This document shows, piece after piece, positions 1-8,668 of a DNA stretch of 64,000 bases. This DNA is from Mesorhizobium tamadayense (GTDB lineage: Bacteria > Pseudomonadota > Alphaproteobacteria > Rhizobiales > Rhizobiaceae), in the NCBI RefSeq assembly GCF_003863365.1, contig NZ_RQXT01000028.1, positions 1 to 64,000 on the forward strand. Direction: 5' to 3'. The notes under the pieces are model-generated. The model did no database searches and was not told the origin of the DNA. It was given only the letters and a program-made list of their open reading frames with translations. The position numbers and the translations under genes were made by a program. Positions within the stretch are counted from its first letter, which is position 1, and every line of letters starts with the position of its first letter.

Positions 1-36
1 CGTCAGCCGAGCGAAGCGGAGGCTGGGTGAGGGGAA
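1..36. repeat. Edge of a palindromic intergenic repeat (partial)
   Basis: The first bases contain the self-complementary motif AGCCGAGCGAAGCGGAGGCT followed by a G-rich tail. The short GC-rich inverted arms resemble the dispersed intergenic repeats elsewhere in the window. The element is cut by the window edge, so its length and family cannot be set. Bases 37-169 up to the first gene hold no other feature I can support. Confidence 0.35.
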
Positions 37-169
37 ACGCCAGATGCGATGGCCCTGCCACACAAGGGGCCAATTTTGTCAGACATAAGCCGCAAAATCC
101 GCCGTTTCTCCCTTGCCCCCGGGGCCGGCATGGCTAGGATGCGCGCCGGCCAAGCGGAGAAAAAAGATC

Positions 170-937
170 ATGATGCCATCGGCGCGTTTCGCCGATCTCG
201 ACGGTGCCTCGGTGCTGATCACCGGCGGCGGTTCCGGCATCGGTGCCGCGCTGACCGAGGGCTTCATGCGGCAGGGCGCCAGGGTCGCCTTCATCGACAT
301 TGCTGACCGTCCGAGCACGGCGCTCGCCGATCGCCTGGAAAAGGAGCTTGGCCGGCGCCCGCTCTACCTCAAGACCGACCTGCGCGACGTCGAGGCGCTG
401 CGCGCCGCGGTGGCAAAGGCAGCGGAAGCGCATGGCGATATCACGACGCTGGTCAACAACGCCGCGCTCGACGATCGCCATGAGGTGAAGGACGTCACGG
501 TCGAGTTCTGGGACAACAACCTTGCGATCAACCTGCGGCCGCATTTCTTCACCGCGCAGGCGGTGGCGCCGGGCATGAAGCGCGCCGGCGGCGGCTCGAT
601 CATCAACTTCACCTCGACATCCTATCTCATCAACCATCCAGACATGCCGGCCTACACCGCCGCCAAGGCCGGCATACTCGGCCTCACCAAGGGCCTTGCC
701 GGCAAGTTCGGCGCCGACGGCATCCGCGTCAACGCGGTCGCGCCCGGCTGGGTGATCACCGAGCGCCAGCGGGAGCTGTGGGTCACCGAAGAGGCGCTTG
801 CCGCCCATGTCGCCAAGCAATGCATCAAGGATGCCATGCAGCCCGACGACGTTGTCGGCACCGTGCTGTTCCTAGCGTCCGACGCCTCGCGCATGCTGAC
901 GGCGCAGATGCTGATCGTCGACGGAGGCGTGCTGTGA
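170..937 (+). CDS. SDR-family NAD(P)-dependent sugar dehydrogenase (probable)
   Basis: A classical short-chain dehydrogenase of 255 residues. The cofactor motif TGGGSGIG is at residues 18-25, an NNA motif lies near residue 100, and the catalytic triad is Ser149, Tyr162 and Lys166 (YTAAK). The ATG at 170 is chosen because GGAG lies about 10 nt upstream; an in-frame start at 113 would add a non-conserved leader. It overlaps the next gene, which encodes a 2-keto-3-deoxygalactonate-type kinase, and an aldolase and lactonase follow. The inferred role is therefore oxidation of an aldose (galactose or similar) to its lactone in the cytoplasm. SDR families are broad, so the exact sugar is not shown by the sequence. 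Confidence 0.85.
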   Translation: MMPSARFADLDGASVLITGGGSGIGAALTEGFMRQGARVAFIDIADRPSTALADRLEKELGRRPLYLKTDLRDVEALRAAVAKAAEAHGDITTLVNNAALDDRHEVKDVTVEFWDNNLAINLRPHFFTAQAVAPGMKRAGGGSIINFTSTSYLINHPDMPAYTAAKAGILGLTKGLAGKFGADGIRVNAVAPGWVITERQRELWVTEEALAAHVAKQCIKDAMQPDDVVGTVLFLASDASRMLTAQMLIVDGGVL

Positions 938-1869
938 GCGGCGCGCCTGCGGTCGCGGCGCTTGATTGGGGCACGACAAGGTTGAGGGCCTGGCTGCTCG
1001 ACGGCGCCGGCAAGGTGCTTGCCGAGCGGCGCGGCGACGACGGACTGATTACCGCGCGCGAAAAAGGTTTTGCGACTGTGCTGGAAGGCCATCTCGCCGC
1101 CATGGGAGCGCCGGAGGCACTGCCCGTCATCATCTGCGGCATGGCGGGCTCGCGCCAAGGCTGGATAGAGGCGCCATACGTCACCGTGCCGTCGCCGATC
1201 GGCGCCATTCTTGCCGGCGCCGCCCGCATCGAGGGCCAGCGCCGCGATATCCGCATCGTGCCTGGCCTCGCCCAGCGCCTGGCCGACGCGCCGGACGTCA
1301 TGCGCGGCGAGGAAACGCAGCTCGCCGGCGCCGGTTTGCCGGCAAAGGGCCGTCATCTCGTCTGCATGCCCGGCACGCATTCGAAATGGGTCGCGGTCGA
1401 GGATGGCGCGGTCGCCGGCTTCGGCACCTGGCCGACCGGCGAATTGTTTTCCGTATTGGCTTCGCATTCGATCCTGAAGCATTCGCTGGGCGAGCATCCG
1501 GCTGCCGTCGGCGCGGACAATCCCTTCTTCCACCAGTGGTGCGAGCGGGCGCTGGGCGAAGGCGGCGACGTCACTTCGAAACTGTTCGCGATCCGCGCCG
1601 CCGGGCTGCTGCAGGATTTGAAGTCCGACGAGGCGGCGGCCTGCCTGTCCGGACTGCTGATCGGCGGCGAGATCGCTTCGGCCAAGCGCCGCTATGGCGC
1701 CAGCGAAGCCCCGGTGGTGCTGATCGCCTCCGGCGCGCTGGTCGCGCTCTATGGCGCCGCTCTCGGCTTGGCCGGCCTTGCCTTTCGGGTTGTCGACGCC
1801 GATGAAGCGGTGCGCGCCGGCCTTGTCGAAGCCGCGCGCGAGAACGGCATGATTGGAGGCGCCGCATGA
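934..1869 (+). CDS. dgoK: 2-dehydro-3-deoxygalactonokinase
   Basis: Phosphorylates 2-keto-3-deoxy-galactonate at C6 in the De Ley-Doudoroff galactonate pathway. The protein has 311 residues. It opens with the phosphate-binding stretch ALDWGTTRLRAW (ASKHA fold), and motifs such as GTHSKWV and ICGMAGSRQGW fit DgoK. The start is a GTG whose last bases overlap the stop of the dehydrogenase gene (GTGA). GGAGG lies 7 nt upstream, so translational coupling is likely. The stop overlaps the start of the aldolase gene by an ATGA junction. Confidence 0.92.
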   Translation: MSGAPAVAALDWGTTRLRAWLLDGAGKVLAERRGDDGLITAREKGFATVLEGHLAAMGAPEALPVIICGMAGSRQGWIEAPYVTVPSPIGAILAGAARIEGQRRDIRIVPGLAQRLADAPDVMRGEETQLAGAGLPAKGRHLVCMPGTHSKWVAVEDGAVAGFGTWPTGELFSVLASHSILKHSLGEHPAAVGADNPFFHQWCERALGEGGDVTSKLFAIRAAGLLQDLKSDEAAACLSGLLIGGEIASAKRRYGASEAPVVLIASGALVALYGAALGLAGLAFRVVDADEAVRAGLVEAARENGMIGGAA

Positions 1870-2504
1870 CTGAGACTGCACCTTTCCCGAAACTCAGGCG
1901 TGGCCTCGTCGCCATCCTGCGTGGGCTGAAGCCCGGCGAGGCGGTGGCGATCGGACAGGCGGTCCATGACGCCGGCATCGAGGCGATCGAGGTGCCGCTC
2001 AACTCGCCGCAGCCGTTCGCCTCCATCGCGGGCATCGCCGAAGCGCTTCCCACGACCGCGCTGGTTGGTGCCGGCACGGTGCTGACGGCCGCCGATGTCG
2101 ACGCCCTGCATAAGGCCGGTGGCCGTCTGTTGGTCAGCCCCAACGTCGATGCCGAGGTGATGGGCCGCGCGATGCACTACGGCATGGTCACCATGCCTGG
2201 CGTGTTCACGCCGACCGAAGCATTCCAGGCGATCCGGCTCGGCGCCTCGGCGCTGAAATTCTTTCCGGCCAGCGTGCTGGGCGCAGCCGGTATTGCGGCA
2301 ATTCGCGCGGTGCTGCCGGCCACGACCCTGATCGGCGCCGTCGGCGGCGTTTCCGACAAGGACTTTGCCGGCTACAAGGCGGTTGGCGTCAGCGTGTTCG
2401 GTCTGGGATCAAGTCTCTACAAGCCGGGCGCCAGTGTCGAGGACGTGGCGCAGCGCGTGCGCGCCGCGGTCGCCGCCTGGGACGAAGCCTTCGGAGGAGC
2501 ATGA
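1866..2504 (+). CDS. dgoA: 2-dehydro-3-deoxy-6-phosphogalactonate aldolase
   Basis: Class I KDPG/KDPGal aldolase that splits KDPGal into pyruvate and glyceraldehyde 3-phosphate. It has 212 residues, the usual size. The motifs VAILRGLKP, EVPLNSPQP, VGAGTV and the Schiff-base lysine in ALKFFPAS are visible. The LNSPQP segment is more typical of DgoA than of Eda. It starts at an ATGA overlap with dgoK with a GGAGG site upstream, and ends in another overlap with the lactonase gene. Four genes joined by stop/start overlaps form one operon. Confidence 0.92.
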   Translation: MTETAPFPKLRRGLVAILRGLKPGEAVAIGQAVHDAGIEAIEVPLNSPQPFASIAGIAEALPTTALVGAGTVLTAADVDALHKAGGRLLVSPNVDAEVMGRAMHYGMVTMPGVFTPTEAFQAIRLGASALKFFPASVLGAAGIAAIRAVLPATTLIGAVGGVSDKDFAGYKAVGVSVFGLGSSLYKPGASVEDVAQRVRAAVAAWDEAFGGA

Positions 2505-3376
2505 TGGATAGCGTTTCGGTTCTCAGCGACCATATCTGCGAGCTCGGCGAGGGTCCGAGCTACGATCCCGCCACCGACACGCTGTTCTGGTTCGACATTG
2601 TCAACGGCAAGCTTCTGGAAAAGCCACTCGCCGGCGCTCTGAAGATCCACGATCTCGGCGTGATGGCCAGCGCCATCGCGATCATCGACGATGCCCGCCA
2701 GCTCATCGCCACGGAGGTCGGCCTGCAGGTCCGCGATGTCGCGACCGGCAAGCTGACGCTGCATACGCCGATCGAGGCCGACAATCCACTCACCCGCTCC
2801 AACGATTCCCGCGTCCATCCCTGCGGCGCCTTCTGGACCGGCACGATGGGCAAGGCCGAGGAGAAAGGCGCCGGCTCGATCTACTGGTTCTTCAAGGGCG
2901 AGCTTCGCCGGCTGTTCTCCGACATCACCGTCTCCAACTCGATCTGCTTTTCCGAAGACGGAACGATCGCCTACTACACCGATACCTCGACCGGACTTTT
3001 GATGCGCGTCGCCTGCGATCCGGCAACCGGCCTGCCGACAGGTGAGCCGAAAGTGTTCGTCGATCACCGCTCGTCCAAGGGCTATGTCGACGGCTCCGTC
3101 GTCGATTGCGACAGCGTGCTGTGGAACGCGGTCTGGGGCGGCAAGGCGGTGAAGGCCTATGCGCGGGACGGCACGCTGCTGCGCGAAATCGCGATGCCGG
3201 TGACCCAGCCCTCATGCCCGGCCTTCGTCGGCCAAAAGGCCGACCGCATCGCTGTGACATCGGCCTGGAAGGGCAAGGACGAGAAACAGCGCAAGCTCGA
3301 CCCGCAGGCCGGCATGACCTTCCTCCTCGATATTCCGGTCAGGGGCCGCTTCGAGCCGCGCGTGCTGATCGCCTGA
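2501..3376 (+). CDS. SMP-30/gluconolactonase-family sugar lactonase
   Basis: A six-bladed beta-propeller lactonase of 291 residues. The metal-ligand regions of the family are visible: ELGEGPSYD near the N terminus (Glu), NSICFSEDG mid-protein (Asn) and YVDGSVVD (Asp), as well as RSNDSRVHPCGAFW. In this operon it would hydrolyse the aldonolactone made by the SDR enzyme to the free sugar acid. A dehydratase for the next step is not seen here and may lie upstream of the window. GGAGGAG precedes the ATG at 2501; a second ATG follows three bases later. Confidence 0.9.
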   Translation: MMDSVSVLSDHICELGEGPSYDPATDTLFWFDIVNGKLLEKPLAGALKIHDLGVMASAIAIIDDARQLIATEVGLQVRDVATGKLTLHTPIEADNPLTRSNDSRVHPCGAFWTGTMGKAEEKGAGSIYWFFKGELRRLFSDITVSNSICFSEDGTIAYYTDTSTGLLMRVACDPATGLPTGEPKVFVDHRSSKGYVDGSVVDCDSVLWNAVWGGKAVKAYARDGTLLREIAMPVTQPSCPAFVGQKADRIAVTSAWKGKDEKQRKLDPQAGMTFLLDIPVRGRFEPRVLIA

Positions 3377-3483
3377 TCAAGCTTGCCACTGTCAAGCAAT
3401 CGCCCGGCCCGGTCGATTTCCCGCAAGCCGATTGCAGTGGCCATGCGATGGTGGCGCCTGATTTTGCTGGAGCATACCAATCC

Positions 3484-4533
3484 ATGCAGCCGACGCTGAT
3501 CCTTGTCCATGAGCCGGAGAAGGCTTGCTTCGACCGGCTCGTCGCCGACGGCTACCCGGCGGAACGCGCCACCGAGATATCGTCCTATCTGGCGCAGTCG
3601 ACCGACCTCGCGCCTGAATTCGACCAGCTCGCCGCCGCCTGCGAAAAGCGCGGCCTCGCCTTCGTTGCCGTCGAGCTGGACGCCGCCGCCACCGTGTTGG
3701 CAAAGGCCGATCCGGCCAAAACCCTGGTCTGGACGCTGACCGACGGCATCGCCTATTTCCGTGGCGGCGCAGCACCCGCTATGGCGCGGCTGAGCGGGCT
3801 CAAGACCATCGGCGCCGACGATTCGCTGTTCGCGCTCTGCCAGGACAAGTTCCGCTCCGGCGCGGTGCTCGGCGCGCTCGGACTGCCGGTGCCGACGGCA
3901 GGCTTGGCGCGAAACGGGGAATGGCTGGTCGAGCCGCCGGCCTCGCCCGCCGGCTGGTTCGTCAAACCCAACCGGCTCGGCGCCAAGATCGGCATCTGGC
4001 CGGATTCGCGCATCACCGAACTCGGCCATGCGCTGAACCTTAGCCGGCGTGTATTTTCCCATTACCGCGACGACGTCGTCGTCCAGCCCTATGTTGCCGG
4101 CCGCAATGCACGGGCAAGCTTCCTCGGGCTGAAACCCGAGACCGGGGTCGAGGCGCTCGGCGTCGCCTTCGTCGAGTCCCGCGGTGACTTCCAGACCATG
4201 GCCGACAGCATGGCGCTCTATGGCGATGCTGGCCGGGCCGCCAGGGCCGCGGGAGCCTATGCCGAGCCGGAGCTTCAGCCAGTCGCCGCCAGCCAGCCCG
4301 CGGCCGATCGGGCGATCCGCGTCCTGGTGCAAAAGCTGATAACCGGGCTTGGCCTCAAGGACGTCTTCTCCGTCGATCTCAGGGTCGAGGCCGACGACAC
4401 CATCCACCTCATCGAGTTCGAAGTCTGTCCCGGCCTGCCCTGCTTCGATTTTCGCGATTATTGCCGCAGGCAATGGGGCATGAGCCTGGCGGACGCTATG
4501 GCCGAGACGGCTGCGAGCCGGTTGGGGTTATGA
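3484..4533 (+). CDS. D-Ala-D-Ala ligase-like ATP-grasp protein, substrate unknown
   Basis: A 349-residue protein with ATP-grasp character. There is a central GWFVKPNRLGAKIGI (ATP-binding lysine and loop), VVVQPYVAGRNARASFLG, and a C-terminal metal-binding part with DVFSVDLRVE and IHLIEFEVCPGLPCFDF, comparable to the D..E..N/P-G-L region of D-alanine ligases. The start at 3484 is supported by TGGAG 11 nt upstream; 3448 is an alternative. It lies 107 nt after the lactonase gene and may be a separate unit. The substrate cannot be told. It lacks the usual Ddl neighbours (mur, fts genes). Confidence 0.7.
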   Translation: MQPTLILVHEPEKACFDRLVADGYPAERATEISSYLAQSTDLAPEFDQLAAACEKRGLAFVAVELDAAATVLAKADPAKTLVWTLTDGIAYFRGGAAPAMARLSGLKTIGADDSLFALCQDKFRSGAVLGALGLPVPTAGLARNGEWLVEPPASPAGWFVKPNRLGAKIGIWPDSRITELGHALNLSRRVFSHYRDDVVVQPYVAGRNARASFLGLKPETGVEALGVAFVESRGDFQTMADSMALYGDAGRAARAAGAYAEPELQPVAASQPAADRAIRVLVQKLITGLGLKDVFSVDLRVEADDTIHLIEFEVCPGLPCFDFRDYCRRQWGMSLADAMAETAASRLGL

Positions 4534-4620
4534 CCTTCGAGATCGGCCGAAGCCGTCTCAGCGTCGTCGTCTCAGGGCGCAGCAGGAGCGGAGCTCCCAT
4601 CAAACCCCTGCGCCGACGAA

Positions 4621-4908
4621 CTAAATCCCCTCGACCAGCACGATCTCGCCGTCGGCCACTTTCTGGCGGATGGCGACGGCGCGCTGGTATTCCGGCGAGT
4701 GGTAGCAGTCATGCGCCGCGGCAAACGATTCAAATTCGATGATGACGTTGCGGGCGCGCCCGGGTCCCTCGGCCTTCTCGTGCTCGCCGCCGCGCGCCAG
4801 GAATTTCGCGCCGAAGCGGTCGAAGGCGAGCTTCGCGGCGGCGACATAGTCTTTGTAGCCCTCGGCATCACGAACATCGACGCGAGCGATCCAGTATCCC
4901 TTTGGCAT
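4621..4908 (-). CDS. DUF1330 domain protein
   Basis: A 95-residue protein that is one ferredoxin-like (dimeric alpha-beta barrel) domain of the DUF1330 type: MPKGYWIARVDVRD at the start, then RARNVIIEFESFAAAHDCYHSPEYQ, the family's typical C-terminal helix. No catalytic role is established for the family. It is the last gene of a minus-strand run after pyrF (37 nt gap), an arrangement I recall from other Rhizobiales. Confidence 0.85.
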   Translation of the reverse strand: MPKGYWIARVDVRDAEGYKDYVAAAKLAFDRFGAKFLARGGEHEKAEGPGRARNVIIEFESFAAAHDCYHSPEYQRAVAIRQKVADGEIVLVEGI

Positions 4909-4945
4909 GATTTTCTCCTTTTTGCCTTGCGCGCGAGGATCGGCG

Positions 4946-5629
4946 TTATGCCGACAGCATCTCTGCCAGGATCGCCTCGGCCGCAGCGCGCCGGTCCGGC
5001 GCCGCGACGATCGGCCGGCCGACGACCAGGTGGCTGGAACCGTTGCGGATCGCTTGCGCCGGGCTCACCACGCGCTTCTGGTCGCCATGGTCGCTGCCGC
5101 TCGGCCGTATACCCGGCGTGACGACAGCCATGTCGGGACCGACGATCCGGCGTACGGCTTCGGCCTCCTCGGCCGAGCAGACGATGCCGCCCATGCCGGC
5201 GTGCAGCGCCTGTTCGGAGCGCCTGAGCACCAGCGTGTGCGGATCGTATTCATAGCCGGCGTCGATGATGTCCTGCTCGTCCATCGAGGTGAGCACGGTC
5301 ACCGCGAGCAGGCACAGCTCGCTGCCCCGCGCCGCTTCCACCGCCGCCTTCATGGCCTTGGGGTAGGCATGGAGCGTCAGCATCGTCACGCCCATTTTGA
5401 CGATGTTCTCGACGCCCTTGGCCACCGTGTTGTCGATGTCGAGCAGCTTCATGTCGAGGAAGACTTTCGTGCCGCCGCTGACCAGCTCGCGCGCGAAATC
5501 GAGCCCGCCGGCAAAGGCGAGCTGGTAGCCGATCTTGTAGAAGGAGACGGTGCCTTCGAGCTCGCGCACCGCCTTTTCGGCGTCTTTTAGCGTCGGCACG
5601 TCGAGGCCGACGATCAGCCTGTCGCGCAT
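4946..5629 (-). CDS. pyrF: Orotidine 5'-phosphate decarboxylase
   Basis: Decarboxylates OMP to UMP, the last step of de novo pyrimidine synthesis. It has 227 residues, and starting at MRDRLIVGLDVPTL fits the family length. The catalytic Asp/Lys network is in FLDMKLLDIDNTVAKG, and the phosphate-binding region VVTPGIRPSG is present near the C terminus. The reading frame extends 77 codons further upstream, but that part overlaps the reductase gene and has no family character. AAGG precedes the chosen ATG. It follows the FMN reductase gene by 32 nt. Confidence 0.95.
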   Translation of the reverse strand: MRDRLIVGLDVPTLKDAEKAVRELEGTVSFYKIGYQLAFAGGLDFARELVSGGTKVFLDMKLLDIDNTVAKGVENIVKMGVTMLTLHAYPKAMKAAVEAARGSELCLLAVTVLTSMDEQDIIDAGYEYDPHTLVLRRSEQALHAGMGGIVCSAEEAEAVRRIVGPDMAVVTPGIRPSGSDHGDQKRVVSPAQAIRNGSSHLVVGRPIVAAPDRRAAAEAILAEMLSA

Positions 5630-5661
5630 GGTGTCGCCTTGTAGCAAGGTGCCGGGGTGCA

Positions 5662-6258
5662 TCAGGCCTCGATCCGCACGGAGAGCATGCGCGAGGTTTC
5701 GATTAGTGTACGGCATAGGCGCTCCATCGATTGGTGTAGTCTGGCGTCCCTGAACTGCCCGTCCTCGGCGAAGGCTTCGCCGGCGCCGGAAACCGAGCAT
5801 TCCGGTGTGATCACTTCCATCTGGCAGCGCACCAGCACCGCGCGCAGATGGTTGATGCAACGTATGCCGGCAAACTTGCCTTCGGAGGAGGAACAGAGCG
5901 CGACGGGCTTGCCGTAAAGTGGGCGGAACGAGCGGCTGTCGTCGCGCCGCAGCCGGCTCACCCAGTCTATCGAGTTCTTGAGCAGCGGCGGGATCGAGCC
6001 GTTATATTCCGGCGTCGCGATCAGCAAGCCGTCGTGAGCCGCAATCTGCCGGCCGAGCTTAACGGCGTTTTCGGGGACGCCTTTTTCCGTCTCCAGATCC
6101 TCGTCCATGATCGGCAGCGGATAGTCGCCAAGCGAGATGCGGGTCACCTCGGCGCCCTGCATGGCGAGCTCCTTCTGCGCCACGTCGGCCGTCCGGCCGC
6201 TGAAAGCGCCGGTACGGACCGAGCCCGCGAAGACGAGGATTCTTGGGATTACCGCCAT
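5662..6258 (-). CDS. NADPH-dependent FMN reductase (chromate/azo-reductase-like flavoprotein)
   Basis: A 198-residue flavodoxin-like reductase. The N-terminal ILVFAGSVRTGAFSGR is the phosphate-binding loop for FMN, and LLIATPEYNGSIPPLLKNSIDW is the hallmark of NADPH:FMN reductases of the YieF/ChrR group. It reduces flavin, quinones or metal oxyanions with NAD(P)H in the cytoplasm; the physiological substrate is not known. The start at 6258 (MAVIPRILVF) is preferred over 6291 because AAGGGTGG lies just upstream. It probably forms an operon with pyrF and the DUF1330 gene. Confidence 0.88.
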   Translation of the reverse strand: MAVIPRILVFAGSVRTGAFSGRTADVAQKELAMQGAEVTRISLGDYPLPIMDEDLETEKGVPENAVKLGRQIAAHDGLLIATPEYNGSIPPLLKNSIDWVSRLRRDDSRSFRPLYGKPVALCSSSEGKFAGIRCINHLRAVLVRCQMEVITPECSVSGAGEAFAEDGQFRDARLHQSMERLCRTLIETSRMLSVRIEA

Positions 6259-6349
6259 TGGCCACCCTTGTTTCGGGACAGGTACAGCCAAGGGTCGCTC
6301 AAATCAACGCGCTGGAGCTAGAAAACGCTTAGGATTGGCCGAAGCCCTT

Positions 6350-6511
6350 GGGCGGAGCAGGAGCGAAGCTCCGTCGCGGAGACCCTGGGATCCATTCCGT
6401 TACCTGGCCATGGGAGAGCAGTGGAGCAGAATTCTGCACCGCAGCGGCGCCTAGAAGTCACGGCATGGATCCTCGGGTCTGCGCTGCGTCGCTGCGCTCC
6501 TTGCTCCGCCC
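6350..6511. repeat. Palindromic intergenic repeat, about 160 bp
   Basis: The left arm begins GGGCGGAGCAGGAGCGAAGC and continues through GGATCCATTCCGT. The right arm, read on the other strand, begins GGGCGGAGCAAGGAGCGCAG and continues through GGATCCATGCCGT. The arms are thus imperfect inverted copies that could form a long hairpin. A related half-copy is seen at about 4577-4598 (GCAGCAGGAGCGGAGCTCC). The repeat fills most of the gap between the FMN reductase gene and pmtA. No open frame inside it is believable. Confidence 0.75.
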
Positions 6512-6548
6512 GTGGATGACGATGGCAATCGCCGAGCGACCAGAGAAA

Positions 6549-7154
6549 CTAATGCGCCTCGCGCCGGTAGATCCACAACTGCGTCGGCGGGATGTTGCGG
6601 AAGACGAAGTGGAAATGCTCGACCGTATAGTCGCCGCGGCCGGGGGGGATCGGCGACAGCGGACCGTAGGTCAGCTGCACGACCGGCCGGCCGGCCGGGA
6701 TGCGGTCGAGCAGGCTTTCGAGATAGGCGATGCGCCGGGCGACCGGGAAGTTGAGCAGCGGCACGCCGGAAACGACCGAATCGAACACCATGCCGCGCCT
6801 GTCGCCGAGCGTGGCGTCGAGATTGAAGGCGTCGCCTTCGATGACGTTGACGCGCGGATAGAGCCGGCGCAGATGGCGCACGAAATCGGTCGAATATTCG
6901 ACCGCGTAGAGATTTTCCGGCTTCACGCCCTGGGCCAGGATGGCGCGGGTGATGACGCCGGTACCGGGACCGACCTCGAGCACCGGCAGCCCCGATTTCG
7001 GGTTGACGATCGAGGCCATCTTGCGGGCGGTGATGGAGCTTGTGGGAACGATTGAACCGACGGCCTTCGGCTTGTCGATCCAGCCTTTGAAGAACTTCAG
7101 CTCGTCGTCGAACTTTTCCGCCAGCGCTTTGCGCAATCCGGGACCACGTGCCAT
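6549..7154 (-). CDS. pmtA: Phosphatidylethanolamine N-methyltransferase, PmtA type
   Basis: A 201-residue SAM-dependent methyltransferase. Motif I is VLEVGPGTGVITRAIL, followed by NLYAVEYSTDFVRHL and NVIEGDAFNL. The N-terminal FFKGWIDKPKAVGSIVPTS is typical of the rhizobial phospholipid N-methyltransferase. That family methylates phosphatidylethanolamine stepwise towards phosphatidylcholine at the inner membrane. The ATG at 7154 has GAGGAG about 8 nt upstream; an in-frame start at 7169 is less likely. It lies 162 nt after dnaJ on the same strand. Confidence 0.88.
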   Translation of the reverse strand: MARGPGLRKALAEKFDDELKFFKGWIDKPKAVGSIVPTSSITARKMASIVNPKSGLPVLEVGPGTGVITRAILAQGVKPENLYAVEYSTDFVRHLRRLYPRVNVIEGDAFNLDATLGDRRGMVFDSVVSGVPLLNFPVARRIAYLESLLDRIPAGRPVVQLTYGPLSPIPPGRGDYTVEHFHFVFRNIPPTQLWIYRREAH

Positions 7155-7316
7155 GCGAGCTCTCCTCAACGCTCCCCGAACCGCTACTTATCAGCTAGGT
7201 GGGGCAACGCAAGATATCAATCTGGCATAAGGTGTTGATGACGCTCGGGAGCTTGCAAACCCAAGTCGCCCAAAACTGCGAGGCAATTTTGGGACAACGA
7301 CTTGCGCCGGGAAAAA

Positions 7317-8447
7317 TCAATGTTCGCCGAAAGACTCGAAAAAGTCCTTCATGCGGGCGAAGAAGCCGCTCGACTGGGGCGAATTGTCCTTCGAGGAGAG
7401 CTGCTCGAACTCTTCCAGGAGCTCGCGCTGGCGGCGCGACAGGTTCTGCGGCGTCTCGACCGCCGTCTGGATGTAGAGGTCGCCTATGTTAGGCTGCCGC
7501 AGTATCGGCATGCCCTTGCCCTTCAGCCGGAACTGGCGGCCGTTCTGGGTGCCTTCGGGCACTTTCACCTTGGTCTGCGTGCCGTCGAGCGTGGTGACCT
7601 CGAACGAGCCGCCCAGGGCGGCGGTCGTCATCGAGATCGGCACCTTGCAATAAAGGTCGGCGCCGTCGCGCTGGAAGAATTCGTGCGGCTTGACGGCGAG
7701 GAAGATGTAGAGATCGCCTGAAGGACCGCCGCGCAGGCCGGCCTCGCCCTCATTGGCAAGCCGGATACGGGTGCCGTCCTCGATACCGGCCGGGATGTTG
7801 ACCGACAGCGACCGCTCCTCGGTGACGCGGCCCTGGCCGGCGCATTTCGGGCAGGGGTCCTTGATCGTCTGGCCGCGGCCCTGGCATTGCGGACAGGTGC
7901 GCTCGATCGAGAAGAAGCCTTGCGTGGCGCGCACCTTGCCGTGACCGTGGCACATGGCGCAGGTGACCGGCTGCGTGCCTGGCTTGGCGCCGCTGCCGGA
8001 GCATTCCGAGCAGGAGATGGAGGCCGGCACGCGGATCTGCGCCGTCTTGCCGGAAAATGCTTCTTCCAGCGTTATCTCCATGTTGTAGCGCAGGTCCGCC
8101 CCGCGCTCGCGGCCGCCCGACGAACGGCGCTGGCGGCCGCCCATCATGTCGCCGAAAATGTCTTCGAAGATGTCGGCGAAGCCGCCGGCGCCGAAGCCGT
8201 GCGCCGCGCCGTTCATGCCGCCCTGCTCGAAGGCGGCGTGGCCGAAACGGTCATAGGCCGCGCGCTTCTGCGGGTCCTTCAGCGTCTCGTAGGCTTCGTT
8301 GATTTCCTTGAACTTGTGCTCGCAGGCATGGTCGCCGGGGTTGCGGTCGGGGTGGAACTGCATGGCGAGCTTACGGAAAGCGCTCTTCAGCTCCTTGTCG
8401 TCGGCACCTTTGTGCACACCCAGCGTTTCGTAGAAATCAGCTTTCAT
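7317..8447 (-). CDS. dnaJ: Chaperone protein DnaJ
   Basis: Type I Hsp40 co-chaperone of 376 residues that stimulates DnaK ATPase and binds unfolded clients. It has a J domain with HPD at residues 32-34, a Gly/Phe-rich linker (HGFGAGGFADIFEDIFGDM), four zinc-binding CxxCxGxG repeats (CSECSGSG, CAMCHGHG, CPQCQGRG, CPKCAGQG), and the C-terminal substrate-binding domain. It follows dnaK but is separated from it by about 220 nt with a strong terminator, so it may be transcribed partly on its own. Confidence 0.98.
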   Translation of the reverse strand: MKADFYETLGVHKGADDKELKSAFRKLAMQFHPDRNPGDHACEHKFKEINEAYETLKDPQKRAAYDRFGHAAFEQGGMNGAAHGFGAGGFADIFEDIFGDMMGGRQRRSSGGRERGADLRYNMEITLEEAFSGKTAQIRVPASISCSECSGSGAKPGTQPVTCAMCHGHGKVRATQGFFSIERTCPQCQGRGQTIKDPCPKCAGQGRVTEERSLSVNIPAGIEDGTRIRLANEGEAGLRGGPSGDLYIFLAVKPHEFFQRDGADLYCKVPISMTTAALGGSFEVTTLDGTQTKVKVPEGTQNGRQFRLKGKGMPILRQPNIGDLYIQTAVETPQNLSRRQRELLEEFEQLSSKDNSPQSSGFFARMKDFFESFGEH

Positions 8448-8612
8448 TTTTTCCCGCTGTCCGGATGCTCAATGTCTTCAAGCATTGTTGCGTCGTCGCC
8501 GGCACGTTGTTCGATTTAGGAGCGATGCCGCCCGGATGCCAGAGCCAGCGCATGCCTGGCCTGTGTTTTCCGTCACTTTTTCGGTCAGGCCGGCACATTT
8601 TTGTTCAAGTTT

Positions 8613-8644
8613 GCAAAAAAGCCCGGCCTTGCGCCGGGCTTTTC
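8613..8644 (-). terminator. Rho-independent terminator after dnaK
   Basis: A perfect 8-bp stem (AGCCCGGC / GCCGGGCT) with a 5-nt loop. On the minus strand it is followed by a T run (the A run at 8615-8620 on the plus strand). It sits between dnaK and dnaJ, so dnaJ expression may depend on read-through or its own promoter. Confidence 0.85.
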
Positions 8645-8668
8645 GCATTATTTCTGCCGTCAGCCGGC

